Below are positions 18,513 through 28,579 of a stretch of 64,000 nucleotides of DNA, piece by piece (position 1 is the first letter of the stretch; each line of letters opens with the position of its first letter). The stretch comes from Clostridia bacterium (GTDB lineage Bacteria; Bacillota; Clostridia; Christensenellales; Aristaeellaceae). The notes under the pieces are model-generated. The model searched no databases. It was not told the origin of the DNA and was given only the letters and a program-made list of their open reading frames with translations. The stretch covers positions 1-64,000 of the forward strand of contig JAFQOD010000018.1 of NCBI GenBank assembly GCA_017395685.1, in the 5' to 3' direction. The position numbers and the translations under genes are program-made.

Positions 18513-19247
18513 ATGGAAAAGCCCACCATTCTGTTTGAAGATAATCATGTGGTTGTTGCTGTAAAGCCCCCGAACCTGCTGACCCAGGGGGATAATACCG
18601 GGGATGCAAACCTGCTGGATCAGGTGAAGGAATACATCAAGGAAAAGTATGAAAAGCCCGGCGAGGCCTACATTGGCCTGGTGCACCGGATGGACCGGCC
18701 TGTGGGCGGCCTTTTGTGCTTTGCCCGCACCAGCAAGGCGGCATCCCGCCTGTCCGAGCAGGTGCGGACCCATGAGCTGAACCGGCAGTATATCTGCCTG
18801 GTGGAGGGGGACGCCCCCGATCAGTTCACTTATGTGGATTATCTGGCCAAGGATGTGGAAAAGAATATGGTCACCGTGGTGCCCGCCTATCGCAAGATTG
18901 AAACCGGCGCCAAGGAAGCCATCCTCCACGGCCGCACCATCGCAAGGCGGGACGGCCTTTCCCTGGTGGCCATTCAGCTGGAGACCGGCCGCGCCCATCA
19001 GATCCGGGTGCAGATGCAGCATGCCGGCTTCCCCCTCTGGGGCGATAATCGCTACGGCAACGGCAAGCGGGGCCAGCAGATTGCCCTGTGGGGCTTCCGC
19101 CTGTCCTTTGCCCATCCCATCACCAAGGAGCAGATGCTCTTTATCGCCCCCACTCCCGAAGAAAAGCCCTGGCTGTTCTTTGAACGGGAAATCAAGGGCC
19201 TGGAGAATATCTGGCCTCAGATCAAGCCCGCCGTTACGGTGGAATAA
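18513..19247 (+). CDS. RluA-family pseudouridine synthase
   Basis: The 244-residue protein isomerises uridine in RNA. The catalytic aspartate is in VHRMDRPVGGLLCFART, where the family usually has RLDxxTSG. Other conserved parts are LNRQYICLVEG and the C-terminal TGRAHQIRVQMQHAGFPLWGDNRYG. It lacks an S4 domain. Small proteins of this type modify rRNA or tRNA, and the site cannot be given. It is first in a run with the secreted protein (12 bp later) and tgt. Confidence 0.85.
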   Translation: MEKPTILFEDNHVVVAVKPPNLLTQGDNTGDANLLDQVKEYIKEKYEKPGEAYIGLVHRMDRPVGGLLCFARTSKAASRLSEQVRTHELNRQYICLVEGDAPDQFTYVDYLAKDVEKNMVTVVPAYRKIETGAKEAILHGRTIARRDGLSLVAIQLETGRAHQIRVQMQHAGFPLWGDNRYGNGKRGQQIALWGFRLSFAHPITKEQMLFIAPTPEEKPWLFFEREIKGLENIWPQIKPAVTVE

Positions 19248-19259
19248 GGGAGAAGCATT

Positions 19260-19916
19260 ATGAAAAAGCTGATGATCTGGCTGCTGCTGTCCGCAATGAT
19301 CTGTATGCCCTGCCTGGGCGAGGAAGCGGGCCAGCCCTTTACCCTTCGCGGGGATATCACCTTCGGCCTGTCCATGGATGAAGTGATGAATGTGGAGGCG
19401 GCCCGGGGCATTGAACTGACCGATTCCGTGGAAGAATACGCCCGGGAGATGCGGGTTATGAGCAGTATTGGCCCCATGAGCGTGGGCTATGGCTTTGATG
19501 CGGATAATTGCCTTGCGGAAATCGTTTATGTTTTCATGGATGTGGCGGCGGCCGCTAGGGGGGACGAGATTGAGCTGGATTACAGCAAGTATGATCTGGC
19601 CTGGGCTCAGGCTCAGTATCCCATGCTGGAAAAAAGCCTGTGGGAAAAGTACGGCCCCGCCCAGGAAAGCCAGATCGTGACCAACAGCTATATCGACTGG
19701 TATGTGAGTGGGTCTTACAGCGATGAATGCCGTATCGAGGAATGCAACCGCCGCCTTGTGCCCTGTCAGGAAGGCTATGTGGTGATCGAGCATATGATTA
19801 TCGGTGATCGCGGCCTGTATTTCAATATCGTCACCTATGAATATATGACCAACGCGGCTTATGAAAATAAGCTGAATGAAAAGTTAGTGCAGGATTATCT
19901 GAACGGGATCCTGTAA
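19260..19916 (+). CDS. secreted protein of unknown function
   Basis: A signal peptide of about 20 residues (MKKLMIWLLLSAMICMPCLG) is followed by about 198 residues with no family I recognise. The N-terminal mature part (FGLSMDEVMNVEAARGIEL) resembles the small repeated units of secreted Clostridial proteins that compare a computed state with a prior one, but this is weak. It lies 12 bp after the pseudouridine synthase and 15 bp before tgt, so it is cotranscribed with tRNA/rRNA modification genes without an obvious link. Confidence 0.6.
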   Translation: MKKLMIWLLLSAMICMPCLGEEAGQPFTLRGDITFGLSMDEVMNVEAARGIELTDSVEEYAREMRVMSSIGPMSVGYGFDADNCLAEIVYVFMDVAAAARGDEIELDYSKYDLAWAQAQYPMLEKSLWEKYGPAQESQIVTNSYIDWYVSGSYSDECRIEECNRRLVPCQEGYVVIEHMIIGDRGLYFNIVTYEYMTNAAYENKLNEKLVQDYLNGIL

Positions 19917-21059
<1,143 letters not shown>

Positions 21060-21102
21060 TACCGGTGGATCGGGGAACGGATAAATATCCTGAAAAAATG
21101 GC

Positions 21103-21132
21103 AAAAGCCAGGCTGAAATGCCTGGCTTTTTT
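21103..21132 (+). terminator. terminator of tgt
   Basis: An 11-bp stem (AAAAGCCAGGC with GCCTGGCTTTT) continues into a T-run. Confidence 0.85.
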
Positions 21133-21190
21133 CGTTGATCATGTAATCCGGAAGGGGAAGGGGAGTGCACTGCTTTTCCCATTCATCCGT

Positions 21191-21850
21191 TTATCTTTTT
21201 TTGTAGAGGATCAGCTCGGGATTTTCCCCGTTTTTTTCATAGCTGCATACCAGCAGAAAATCCATATTGGCAGCGATGCCAAAGCATCGTTCGCCCCCGA
21301 AAATACAGGGCAGCTGATTGCCAAGATAGGTCGACGGATCATCCAGGAATTTTACGGAAACGCCGTTGGGCAGGGTATATTCCAGATTGATAAAACTGCC
21401 CGGAAGAATATGGAGGCTTTTTACCTCCGGCATTCCGTCGATATGGAGTGCATTGAATTCCTCAATGATCTGCTGCTTGAATGCTTCGAATTTTTCTTCC
21501 CCGCCGATCTGGGCATACCGCTTCCAGAAATCCATGGTGAATTCCCCGTCGTTGTAGCACCATTTGCAGTAATCTTCGTTGAATACGCCGTCGATTTCCT
21601 TGCTTGTGGTGGAATCATCCAGGGTCATGCCGCAGCAATGGCAGATCATCTGCCGGGGAGAGCCCAGCAGCGTATTGATGGAAACATCGAATAATCTGGA
21701 AAGCAGCTTCAGCGTTTCGGTATTGGGGATGGTATCTCCTCTTTCCCAGCGGGAAACCGCCTGCCGGGTTACGAATACCTTTTCGGCCAGCTCCTCCTGG
21801 GACAGGCCCTTTTTATTTCTGAGCTCATGGATGATCGTCTTGGGCTCCAT
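21191..21850 (-). CDS. XRE-family regulator with zinc ribbon
   Basis: Residues 8-62 form a Cro/C1-type helix-turn-helix (LSQEELAEKVFVTRQAVSRWERG). About 75-105 form a treble-clef or zinc-ribbon with CHCC and CKWC pairs, known in Firmicutes proteins that join XRE and zinc-ribbon domains. The C-terminal 100 residues look like a ligand domain of unknown type. It is a probable local or global transcription regulator, with no target evident. It runs convergently with tgt. Confidence 0.8.
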   Translation of the reverse strand: MEPKTIIHELRNKKGLSQEELAEKVFVTRQAVSRWERGDTIPNTETLKLLSRLFDVSINTLLGSPRQMICHCCGMTLDDSTTSKEIDGVFNEDYCKWCYNDGEFTMDFWKRYAQIGGEEKFEAFKQQIIEEFNALHIDGMPEVKSLHILPGSFINLEYTLPNGVSVKFLDDPSTYLGNQLPCIFGGERCFGIAANMDFLLVCSYEKNGENPELILYKKR

Positions 21851-21951
21851 TCATTCTCACCTCATATATATTGTATTCCAGGATGAAGGGGATGGCAAGC
21901 AACCCGCTGTTGCCTGCTATATAGCCGGGCGATGGGACAGGGAAAGCATAC

Positions 21952-21978
21952 AGAAATGCCGCACGGAAGCGTGCGGCA
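21952..21978 (-). terminator. terminator after the acyltransferase-like gene
   Basis: An 8-bp GC-rich stem (TGCCGCAC with GTGCGGCA) is followed by TTTCTG on the minus strand, 20 bp after the stop codon. Confidence 0.6.
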
Positions 21979-21997
21979 ATGAAACGGGATATATGCT

Positions 21998-22657
21998 TTA
22001 TTTTCTGGGGAAAATGCCCCGGTCGCCTTTGCAGATGTGATTTTCCGGAACGGTTCCCCGGACGGAGGAGAGGGGATAGACGGCGGCATGCCTGCCCAGC
22101 ACCGTGCCGGGGTTCAGCACGCTGTTGCAGCCCACCTCCGCATAATCTCCCACCATGGCCCCCAGCTTTTTGCGGCCGGTGGAATATACCTCATCCCCGC
22201 TGCGGACGGAAACGGGGGTTTTATCGCTCTTTACATTGGATGTGACCGCCCCGGCCCCCAGATGGCTCTTATATCCCAGAATGGAATCCCCCACATAATT
22301 GAAATGGGGCACCTGCACGCCGTCAAACAGGATGGCGTTTTTGATTTCCGTGGAATTGCCCACCACCGCCCCATCGCCGATCAGGGCGCTGCCCCGGATG
22401 AAGGCGCACTGCCTGACCTCGGTTTTATGGCCGATGATGCAGGGGGCGCCGATATGGGCGGAGGGGGCGACGGATGCATCCCGGGCAATCCATACCCCGG
22501 GGGAGGGCTGATCATATTCCGCCTCGGGCAGGGTTTTCCCAAGGGCAAGAATAAAATCCTTGATGTGATCCAGTGCTTCCCAGGGATATTCCGTTTTTTC
22601 CAGCAGGGGAGATGCCAGGGAATGGGAAAGATCGAACAGATTTTTTGTGGTAATCAT
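21998..22657 (-). CDS. left-handed beta-helix acyltransferase-like protein (GlmU C-terminal type)
   Basis: Residues 60-205 carry hexapeptide repeats (for example IGAPCIIGHKTEVRQCAFI) as in the acetyltransferase half of GlmU, and NYVGDSILG resembles the GlmU acceptor site. The uridylyltransferase half is missing. The ATG at 22657 lies 14 bp after glmM and was preferred over an upstream non-homologous extension, giving 219 residues. Coupling to glmM suggests glucosamine-1-phosphate acetylation in UDP-GlcNAc synthesis. A sugar nucleotidyltransferase regulatory role is also possible. Confidence 0.75.
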   Translation of the reverse strand: MITTKNLFDLSHSLASPLLEKTEYPWEALDHIKDFILALGKTLPEAEYDQPSPGVWIARDASVAPSAHIGAPCIIGHKTEVRQCAFIRGSALIGDGAVVGNSTEIKNAILFDGVQVPHFNYVGDSILGYKSHLGAGAVTSNVKSDKTPVSVRSGDEVYSTGRKKLGAMVGDYAEVGCNSVLNPGTVLGRHAAVYPLSSVRGTVPENHICKGDRGIFPRK

Positions 22658-22671
22658 GGGCGCATCCCCTT

Positions 22672-24018
22672 TCAGGCCTTGATCAGACCGGCCTTTTTCA
22701 TGGCCTGGATGATGTGATCCACCGCCTTGTGGCACATTTCTTCGCTGCCGGCCTCCGCCATCACCCGGATGACGGGCTCGGTGCCGCTTTTGCGCAGCAG
22801 CACCCGGCCGTCCCCGTGGATCATTTCCTCCGCTTCATGAAGGGCGGATTGCACATCGGCATGCTGCAGGGCGGCGTCCTTATCGGTTACCCGTACATTT
22901 TTGAGCACCTGGGGATAGCGTTCCATGGGCTCTGCCAGCTTGGAAAGGGGCAGCTTCTGATCCAGCATGGCCTGCATCAGCTTGATAGCGGTGAGCACGC
23001 CGTCGCCGGTGGTGGCATATTTGCTGAAGATGATGTGGCCGCTCTGTTCCCCGCCCAGCAGATGCCCGCCGGCCCGCATGCACTCATATACGAACCGATC
23101 GCCCACCTTTGTCTGGATCTGATCGATCCCCGCCTTTTCCAGTGCCTTGCCCAGGCCCCAGTTGCTCATAATGGTGGATACCACGGTATTGGTGGTCAGC
23201 TTATCCCTGCGCTTCATATAAGTGCCGTAGATGTAGAGGATCAGATCACCGTCGATCAGATTGCCCTGCTCATCCACTGCCAGGCAGCGGTCGGCATCCC
23301 CGTCAAAGGCAAAGCCGATATCCAGGCCCTTTTCCTTTACGAAGGCCTGCAGCTTTTCGATGTGGGTGGAGCCGCAGCCGTCGTTGATATTCAGGCCGCT
23401 GGGCTGATTATGGATCACATGGGTTTCCGCTCCCAGGGCGTCAAATACGGATTTGGCAATCATCCAGGTGCTGCCGTTGGCGCAGTCCAGGCCCACTTTT
23501 ACCCCTTTATAGGAATGGGTGGCCAGGGAAATGAGATAGCCGATGTAGCGGTTGCGCCCGGCGGCATAATCCACCGTGCGGCCGATCTTTTCACGGGTGG
23601 CCAGGGGGGCTTCGGGAAGCAGCCCATCCAGATATTTTTCAATCTGATCGGTTACTTCCTCTGCCATTTTTTCACCGTTGCCATTGAGCAATTTGATGCC
23701 GTTGTCATAATAGGGATTGTGGCTGGCGGAGATCATAATGCCGCAATCGAAATTTTCACTGCGGGTGACATAGGCCACGGAGGGCGTGGTGGTAACGTGA
23801 AGCAGATACACATCCGCCCCGGAGGCGGTCAGGCCTGCGGCCAGGGCGTATTCAAACATATAGCTGGAAAGGCGGGTATCCTTGCCGATCACCACCCGGG
23901 CCTTGTGGCCTCTTCCATAGTAATAGCCGATATAGCGGCCCACTTTAAAGGCATGATCTGCTGTCAGATTGATATTGGCCTCCCCCCGGAAGCCGTCTGT
24001 GCCAAAATATTTACCCAT
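22672..24018 (-). CDS. glmM: phosphoglucosamine mutase
   Basis: The enzyme converts glucosamine-6-phosphate to glucosamine-1-phosphate for UDP-GlcNAc and cell-wall synthesis. The 448-residue length is standard. Features are MGKYFGTDGFRG at the start, the phosphoserine loop ISASHNPYYDNGIK, the metal loop DGDADRCLAVD, the sugar loop GGEQSGH and the phosphate loop RKSGTEPVIRVM. Confidence 0.97.
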   Translation of the reverse strand: MGKYFGTDGFRGEANINLTADHAFKVGRYIGYYYGRGHKARVVIGKDTRLSSYMFEYALAAGLTASGADVYLLHVTTTPSVAYVTRSENFDCGIMISASHNPYYDNGIKLLNGNGEKMAEEVTDQIEKYLDGLLPEAPLATREKIGRTVDYAAGRNRYIGYLISLATHSYKGVKVGLDCANGSTWMIAKSVFDALGAETHVIHNQPSGLNINDGCGSTHIEKLQAFVKEKGLDIGFAFDGDADRCLAVDEQGNLIDGDLILYIYGTYMKRRDKLTTNTVVSTIMSNWGLGKALEKAGIDQIQTKVGDRFVYECMRAGGHLLGGEQSGHIIFSKYATTGDGVLTAIKLMQAMLDQKLPLSKLAEPMERYPQVLKNVRVTDKDAALQHADVQSALHEAEEMIHGDGRVLLRKSGTEPVIRVMAEAGSEEMCHKAVDHIIQAMKKAGLIKA

Positions 24019-24070
24019 CAGAATCCTCCTGCATGTGGCGGCATGGCCGCTGCTTGCTTTTATTACGTCT

Positions 24071-24100
24071 ATTATAGTATGCCGGAAAAAGCGAAGTCAA
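24071..24100 (-). promoter_or_regulatory. promoter of glmM
   Basis: On the minus strand TTGACT (24100-24095) and TATAAT (24076-24071) are 18 bp apart, about 50 bp upstream of the start. Confidence 0.65.
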
Positions 24101-24215
24101 CCCTTCGAAATATATTTGTTATTTGCTGGAAAAAGCAGGAAGAATTGCGATCAATTCTTTCAAAAAACTGCAAAGAATGAAAGAATCCAGCAGAAATATT
24201 GAAAAACAGAAGAAG

Positions 24216-24242
24216 TAAAAAGGCATGCCGGAAGGGCATGCC
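24216..24242 (-). terminator. terminator of the TPR/RCC1 pseudogene
   Basis: An 8-bp stem (GGCATGCC repeated as its own complement) is followed by TTTTT on the minus strand, 15 bp after the stop. Confidence 0.75.
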
Positions 24243-24257
24243 CTGCAAAATCGCGGA

Positions 24258-25866
24258 TTATTGCCTGGGGAGGAGGGGCAGATTGATTTCAGAATAGGGA
24301 TTTTCACCGGCCATGACCAGGGAGCCATCCTTTTTCAGCCCCAGGGTATAATGTGAATCGGCCGCAACGGCCACAATATCCTGCCACTGGCTTACCTGGC
24401 ATTGGCCGGATTCATTCCTGCCTGCAGCCACTACGGTACCATCCCTTTTCAGGCCGACGGAATGGTAATCCCCTGCAGCAACGGCGATGATATCCTGCCA
24501 GGCGCTTACTTCGCATTGGCCCAAATCATTGCGCCCTGCAGTCACCACGGTGCCATCCTCCTTCAAGCCGAGGGAATGGCCGCTTCCGGCAGCGATATCA
24601 ATGATATTTTCCCAGGAAGTCACTTTGCACTGGCCGTAGTAGTTATACCCTGTAGCCACCACCGTGCCATCCGCGCACAGCCCCAGGGTATGTCACCAGC
24701 AGGCAGAAATATCAACAATATCCTGCCATTTTTCCACATTGCATTCTCTTTTATAATTCCAGCCCACTGCGGATACGGTGCCGTCTTTTTTCAGGCCTGC
24801 GATATGATCGCTTGCAACCACAACGGCGATCATATCCTGCCAGTCATCCACCTTGCATTTCTTGGCAGATACATCCCCGGCGGCATATACGGTGCCATCC
24901 TTTTTCAGGCCGGCAAAAAGATCGGAAGTGGCGGAAACCGCCCGTACATTCTGCCAGCTTTCCGTGGGGCTGGTGATGGAATAACTGCCGGTGGAGATGA
25001 CGGTGCCATCCTCCAGAAGAAAGCCAACGGTATCCCATCCGGCGCCAAGACGCCCTTCATACAGGTGATCATAGCGGATATCCCAGCAGCGCTGCAGGGC
25101 ATCGTGATAGGGAACAGCCCGCTGGAAGGCGATGGCCGCCTGCCTGTATTCTTTTTCGCCCAGCAATTTTTCGGCCAGGGAATAATAAATCATCTGATAC
25201 CGTTCCCGGGCATTCTGATAACCGTCAGCGGCTTTGAATGCCAGGATGGCCTCTTCTTCTTTTCCCTGGGCCATCAGATCCTCGCCCTGGATATAGAAGG
25301 GCTGCAGAATTCTGTCTTTTGCATCGGTATAGTTTTCTGCTTTCCGGAAGGCGTCGGATGCACCGGTATAATCCTTACAGGTCAGCAGATGCTCCGCCTG
25401 GAGATAGTAGGTCTGCAGAATCCGTTCCCGGGCGTCGGCATGGCGGCCGGCATTCCTGAAAGCGAGGACAGCGCCTTCATAATCCCCTTCGCCCAGCAGC
25501 CGTTCGCCCCAGGCATAATATGTCATCAGGCAGCGTTCGGCAGCATTGGAATAATCGCCTGCTTTTTTGAAAGCCAGGATGGCCTCTTCTTCCTTTCCCT
25601 GGGCCAATAGATCTTCCCCCTGGATATAGAAGGGCTCATAAATCCGGGCTTTGGCGTTGGAATAGTGCTCAATCTTCCGGAAGGTATCGGATGCCCCTTC
25701 ATAATCCTTTTCTGCCAGCAGATCTTCTGCCTGTATGTAGAAGACCTTATAGACCATATCCCTGGCATCAGAATAGTTTTGTGCTTTCCGGTCCGCCGCA
25801 GCCTGATAAGGTAAGGGCCAGTGCGGCAAGGAGCAGGATAAGGAATAAAAAACGGATTCTTTTCAT
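24258..25866 (-). pseudogene. broken lipoprotein gene with TPR-like and RCC1-like repeats
   Basis: From the ATG at 25866 a lipoprotein signal peptide with lipobox LSGC (Cys codon 25798-25800) is encoded, but that frame stops at TGA 25768-25770. The rest of the protein is in another frame: about six TPR-like units of roughly 36 residues, followed by RCC1/BNR-type repeats of about 42 residues ending in GLKxDGTVVxAG. The first TPR unit lacks its opening half, so a deletion probably caused the shift. A second lesion, an in-frame TGA at 24693-24695, splits the RCC1 part. The terminator is intact. It was probably an exported repeat protein. Assembly error is an alternative. Confidence 0.75.
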
Positions 25867-25952
25867 GGCCATCCTTCTTTCGTTGATACTGCCTTCATGG
25901 TATCAGAGAAAAGGGGAAAATGCAATATTTCCGGCGGACAGGGCTTTTCATT

Positions 25953-25984
25953 TAAAAAGCTTCCTGCCGAACAGGCAGGAAGCT
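25953..25984 (-). terminator. terminator of purC
   Basis: An 11-bp stem (AGCTTCCTGCC with GGCAGGAAGCT) runs into TTTTT on the minus strand. Confidence 0.8.
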
Positions 25985-26008
25985 GAGGAAAGCAATTGAT
26001 CTTTTGAA

Positions 26009-26698
26009 TCAGGCAAAGAACAGCTTGGAAAGGGTCATGGGATCGATATATTCGCCGTCCTTATAGACGCGCATGTTGCCGGAGGCGATTTCATCGATGA
26101 GCATGACTTTGCCATCCTGGTCATAGCCGTATTCAAATTTGATATCATAGAGGATCAGGCCCTTTTCCTTCAGATCATCGGCTACGATCTGGGTGATTTT
26201 CTGGGTCATTTCCTTTATGGTATCATACTGCTCATCGGTCATGACCTTGAGGGCCACCAGGGCATCCTTGGTTACCAGGGGATCGCCCTTTTCATCATCC
26301 TTGAAGGTCATTTCCACATAGGCGGGCAAATCGGCGCCGGATTCAATATAGGCCCCGTAGCGGCGAATGAAGCTGCCCACCGCCTTGTGACGGCAGATCA
26401 CTTCCAGGCCGTGGCCAAAGGGCTTGGCGGCCTTGACTTCCATGGTGGTATTGGTAAGATCGGCGCTGACATAATGGGTATAGATGCCGGCGGCGTTGAT
26501 CTTTTCAAAGAAATAGATGGACATGCGCAGGTTCACATCGCCCACGCCCTCAATGGTCAGGCCCACGGAATTTTCACCGGGATCAAATACACCGTCCTTG
26601 CCAGTGCAGTCATCCTTGAATTTCAGCAGGCAATTGCCGTTTTCCAGGGCATACACATTCTTGGTCTTCCCGGTATAGATCAGCTTCAGATTTTCCAT
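26009..26698 (-). CDS. purC: SAICAR synthetase
   Basis: The enzyme joins aspartate to CAIR in purine synthesis. The family N-terminus ([19 protein letters not shown]) fixes the ATG at 26698, giving 229 residues. Other motifs are [37 protein letters not shown] and [22 protein letters not shown]. It is isolated from other purine genes and has its own promoter and terminator. Confidence 0.96.
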   Translation of the reverse strand: MENLKLIYTGKTKNVYALENGNCLLKFKDDCTGKDGVFDPGENSVGLTIEGVGDVNLRMSIYFFEKINAAGIYTHYVSADLTNTTMEVKAAKPFGHGLEVICRHKAVGSFIRRYGAYIESGADLPAYVEMTFKDDEKGDPLVTKDALVALKVMTDEQYDTIKEMTQKITQIVADDLKEKGLILYDIKFEYGYDQDGKVMLIDEIASGNMRVYKDGEYIDPMTLSKLFFA

Positions 26699-26747
26699 GA
26701 TCCGTCCTCTCCATTTCTTTTGCTTTCGGAATTTGCCATCCTTGTAT

Positions 26748-26776
26748 AGTATACCCGGGGATGGAATCAAAGACAA
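26748..26776 (-). promoter_or_regulatory. promoter of purC
   Basis: On the minus strand TTGTCT (26776-26771) and TATACT (26753-26748) are 17 bp apart. Confidence 0.55.
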
Positions 26777-26815
26777 TGTCTTCCCTGTGAAAAACTGGTT
26801 CAGATTTTTCTATCT

Positions 26816-27097
26816 TCAGGGTGTTTCATCATTTTTTCTGACCAGGGCCATAATATCCTGATAACGGGAAAGAATATAATCATAATTTTCTTTTTTGTGG
26901 GGAATGCTACATCGGCTGCAATCCTTGAAGCCGTTTTCCGTGTATGTAAAAGCGCCGCCGCATTTTTTGCCCAGGGCATACAGGGGGCAATAGCAGAACA
27001 GGCAATTGAAATCCGCTTCCGCAATGCCGGGATGGCAGGGGAAGTATTCGCATTTCACATTCTGGCAGAAGGCATAATGCCTGGATGGTTCGCACAT
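26816..27097 (-). CDS. cysteine-rich small domain protein
   Basis: The 93-residue protein has at least ten cysteines in the pattern of the cysteine-rich small domain family: NVKCEYFPCH, FNCLFCYCPLY, KKCGG and DCSRCSIPH. The family is thought to bind zinc or an iron-sulfur cluster, and its function is unknown. The ATG at 27097 follows AAGGACGGCGG and matches the family start. The longer frame upstream has no homology. Confidence 0.8.
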   Translation of the reverse strand: MCEPSRHYAFCQNVKCEYFPCHPGIAEADFNCLFCYCPLYALGKKCGGAFTYTENGFKDCSRCSIPHKKENYDYILSRYQDIMALVRKNDETP

Positions 27098-27415
27098 AAT
27101 CTGTCCGCCGTCCTTTTCAGAAGAATCATCGCTAATATTCCTTTTTTTCTTCCGTTTTCCTGCCGGATGCATGCATAATGGGTAAATTTCCGGGAAAATT
27201 ATGAAAAGAAGATTACAAATCCACATAAAAGCAGGAGAAAATCATCACGGCCTGCTTAAATTTCTTGAAAATGTTGCCAAAATGATTGAAGTTGCCTTCT
27301 TTTGCCTGTATAATAACATATGATATAGGTGGCCTTTGTCCGCCTTTTTAGGGATAGCCATTGGACAGCCTATGATTCATCTTGTTGCTCTGAGCAATGG
27401 GACAGGAGGATTATT
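27098..27415. other. intergenic region before the signal peptidase
   Basis: The stretch holds the plus-strand promoter at 27286-27314 and a leader of roughly 95 nt. No conserved riboswitch or coding sequence was recognised. Confidence 0.4.
27286..27314 (+). promoter_or_regulatory. promoter of the signal peptidase-sortase pair
   Basis: TTGAAG (27286-27291) and TATAAT (27309-27314) are 17 bp apart. Confidence 0.6.
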
Positions 27416-28525
27416 GTGAATCTGAAAACCATTAAAATGATGAAAGCCGTCACATCGATCATGGTTTGCGTGGCCATTCTGTTTGCCTTCCTTATTTCCG
27501 GCATCAGGATTTTCGGCATGCAGGTGTACGGCGTGCTCACCGGCTCTATGGAGCCTACTTATCCCGTGGGATCGCTGATTTATGTAAAGAAGCTGGGGGC
27601 TAATGATCCCCTGAATATTCAGGATGTCATTACCTTCCAGATCGATAACCGGGGCACCATCGCCACCCACCGTATTGTGGAAGTGGTACCGGATGAGAAT
27701 AACCCCTCCATCGTGCGCTATCGCACCAAGGGTGACGCCAATGATGTGGTGGACTCCAATCTGGTGGATCGCAGCAAGATTATCGGCAAGGTGGCCTTCT
27801 CCGTTCCCGGTATGGGCAATGTGGCGGATTATATCCAGAAGCCTCCGGGAATTTATGTGGCTATTCTGATCAGCGCCCTGATGATCGGCTTCGTTTTCTA
27901 TACCGACAGCGCAGCCGCCAAGCTGAAAAAGAAGGAAGGCCAGCCGGAGCAGCCCAAGGCCCTCAGCCCCCTGCAGAAGAAGATCAATGAGCTGAGCGTG
28001 AAGCTGCTCAAAAAGCCCCTCTTCAAGGAGCCGGCCCCTGCCCCCCTGCCCTATATGCAGCAGAGCTATCAGCAGCCTTATGTGCAGCAGGGCTATGCCC
28101 AGCAGGGATATCCTCAGCAGGCGTATCAGCAGCCCCAGTATCCCCAGCAGGCATATCAGCAGCCCCAGCAGGGCTATGCCCAGCAGGGCTATCAGCCCCA
28201 GCAGAATTATCAGCAGCCCCAGTATCAGCAGCAAGCCTATCAGCAGCCTCAGCAGTATGCTCCCCAGGGCTATCCCCAGCAGGGCTATCAGCCCCAGCAG
28301 GCGTATCAGCAGCCCCAGTATCCTCAGCAGGCATATCAGCAGCCCCAATATCCCCAGCAGGCATATCAGCAGCCCCAGCAGTATGGCCAGCAGCCGGATT
28401 ATTCCCAGCAGTATGCCCCTTATCAGCAGGGCCAGCCGGATTATTCCCAGCAATACGGCCAGATGCCTGCCCAGGGCCAGCAACCCCGCCGTTCCCGCCA
28501 GGATCGGTTCCATTCCCAGCAGTAA
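27416..28525 (+). CDS. S26B (SipW-type) signal peptidase with Gln/Pro/Tyr repeat tail
   Basis: A GTG preceded by AGGAGG starts a 369-residue protein. A TM helix (about 12-30) leads to the catalytic Ser44 in TGSMEPT and His85 in ATHRIVEV. Ser-His is the archaeal/ER-type (S26B) dyad instead of Ser-Lys, and the GDAN segment that carries the third residue is present. A second TM helix lies at about 145-165. From about 205 to the end the chain is a low-complexity tail built of YQQPQ/YPQQA-like units. The tail faces the cytoplasm if both helices span. A sortase gene follows after 54 bp. SipW relatives process fibre or pilin-like precursors. Confidence 0.88.
   Translation: MNLKTIKMMKAVTSIMVCVAILFAFLISGIRIFGMQVYGVLTGSMEPTYPVGSLIYVKKLGANDPLNIQDVITFQIDNRGTIATHRIVEVVPDENNPSIVRYRTKGDANDVVDSNLVDRSKIIGKVAFSVPGMGNVADYIQKPPGIYVAILISALMIGFVFYTDSAAAKLKKKEGQPEQPKALSPLQKKINELSVKLLKKPLFKEPAPAPLPYMQQSYQQPYVQQGYAQQGYPQQAYQQPQYPQQAYQQPQQGYAQQGYQPQQNYQQPQYQQQAYQQPQQYAPQGYPQQGYQPQQAYQQPQYPQQAYQQPQYPQQAYQQPQQYGQQPDYSQQYAPYQQGQPDYSQQYGQMPAQGQQPRRSRQDRFHSQQ
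28080..28410 (+). repeat. in-frame tandem repeat encoding the YQQP-rich tail
   Basis: Units built on CAGCAG and TATCAGCAGCCCCAG recur about twenty times within the signal peptidase gene. Such a tract is prone to slippage and to length variation between strains. Confidence 0.8.
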
Positions 28526-28579
28526 AGCGGCCCATACAAAAAATCACCGGGCAATTCTGCCTGTATAAAGGATGAACCC

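Noticed and set aside
24693..24695. TGA as a recoded codon (Trp, Gly or selenocysteine) in the RCC1 gene
   Set aside because: TGA is an ordinary stop in this genome (aroK, DAHP synthase, miaA), no selenocysteine element was seen, and the same gene also carries a frameshift.
28080..28410. CRISPR-like array
   Set aside because: The repeats are in-frame codons of the signal peptidase tail, with no unique spacers and no cas genes.
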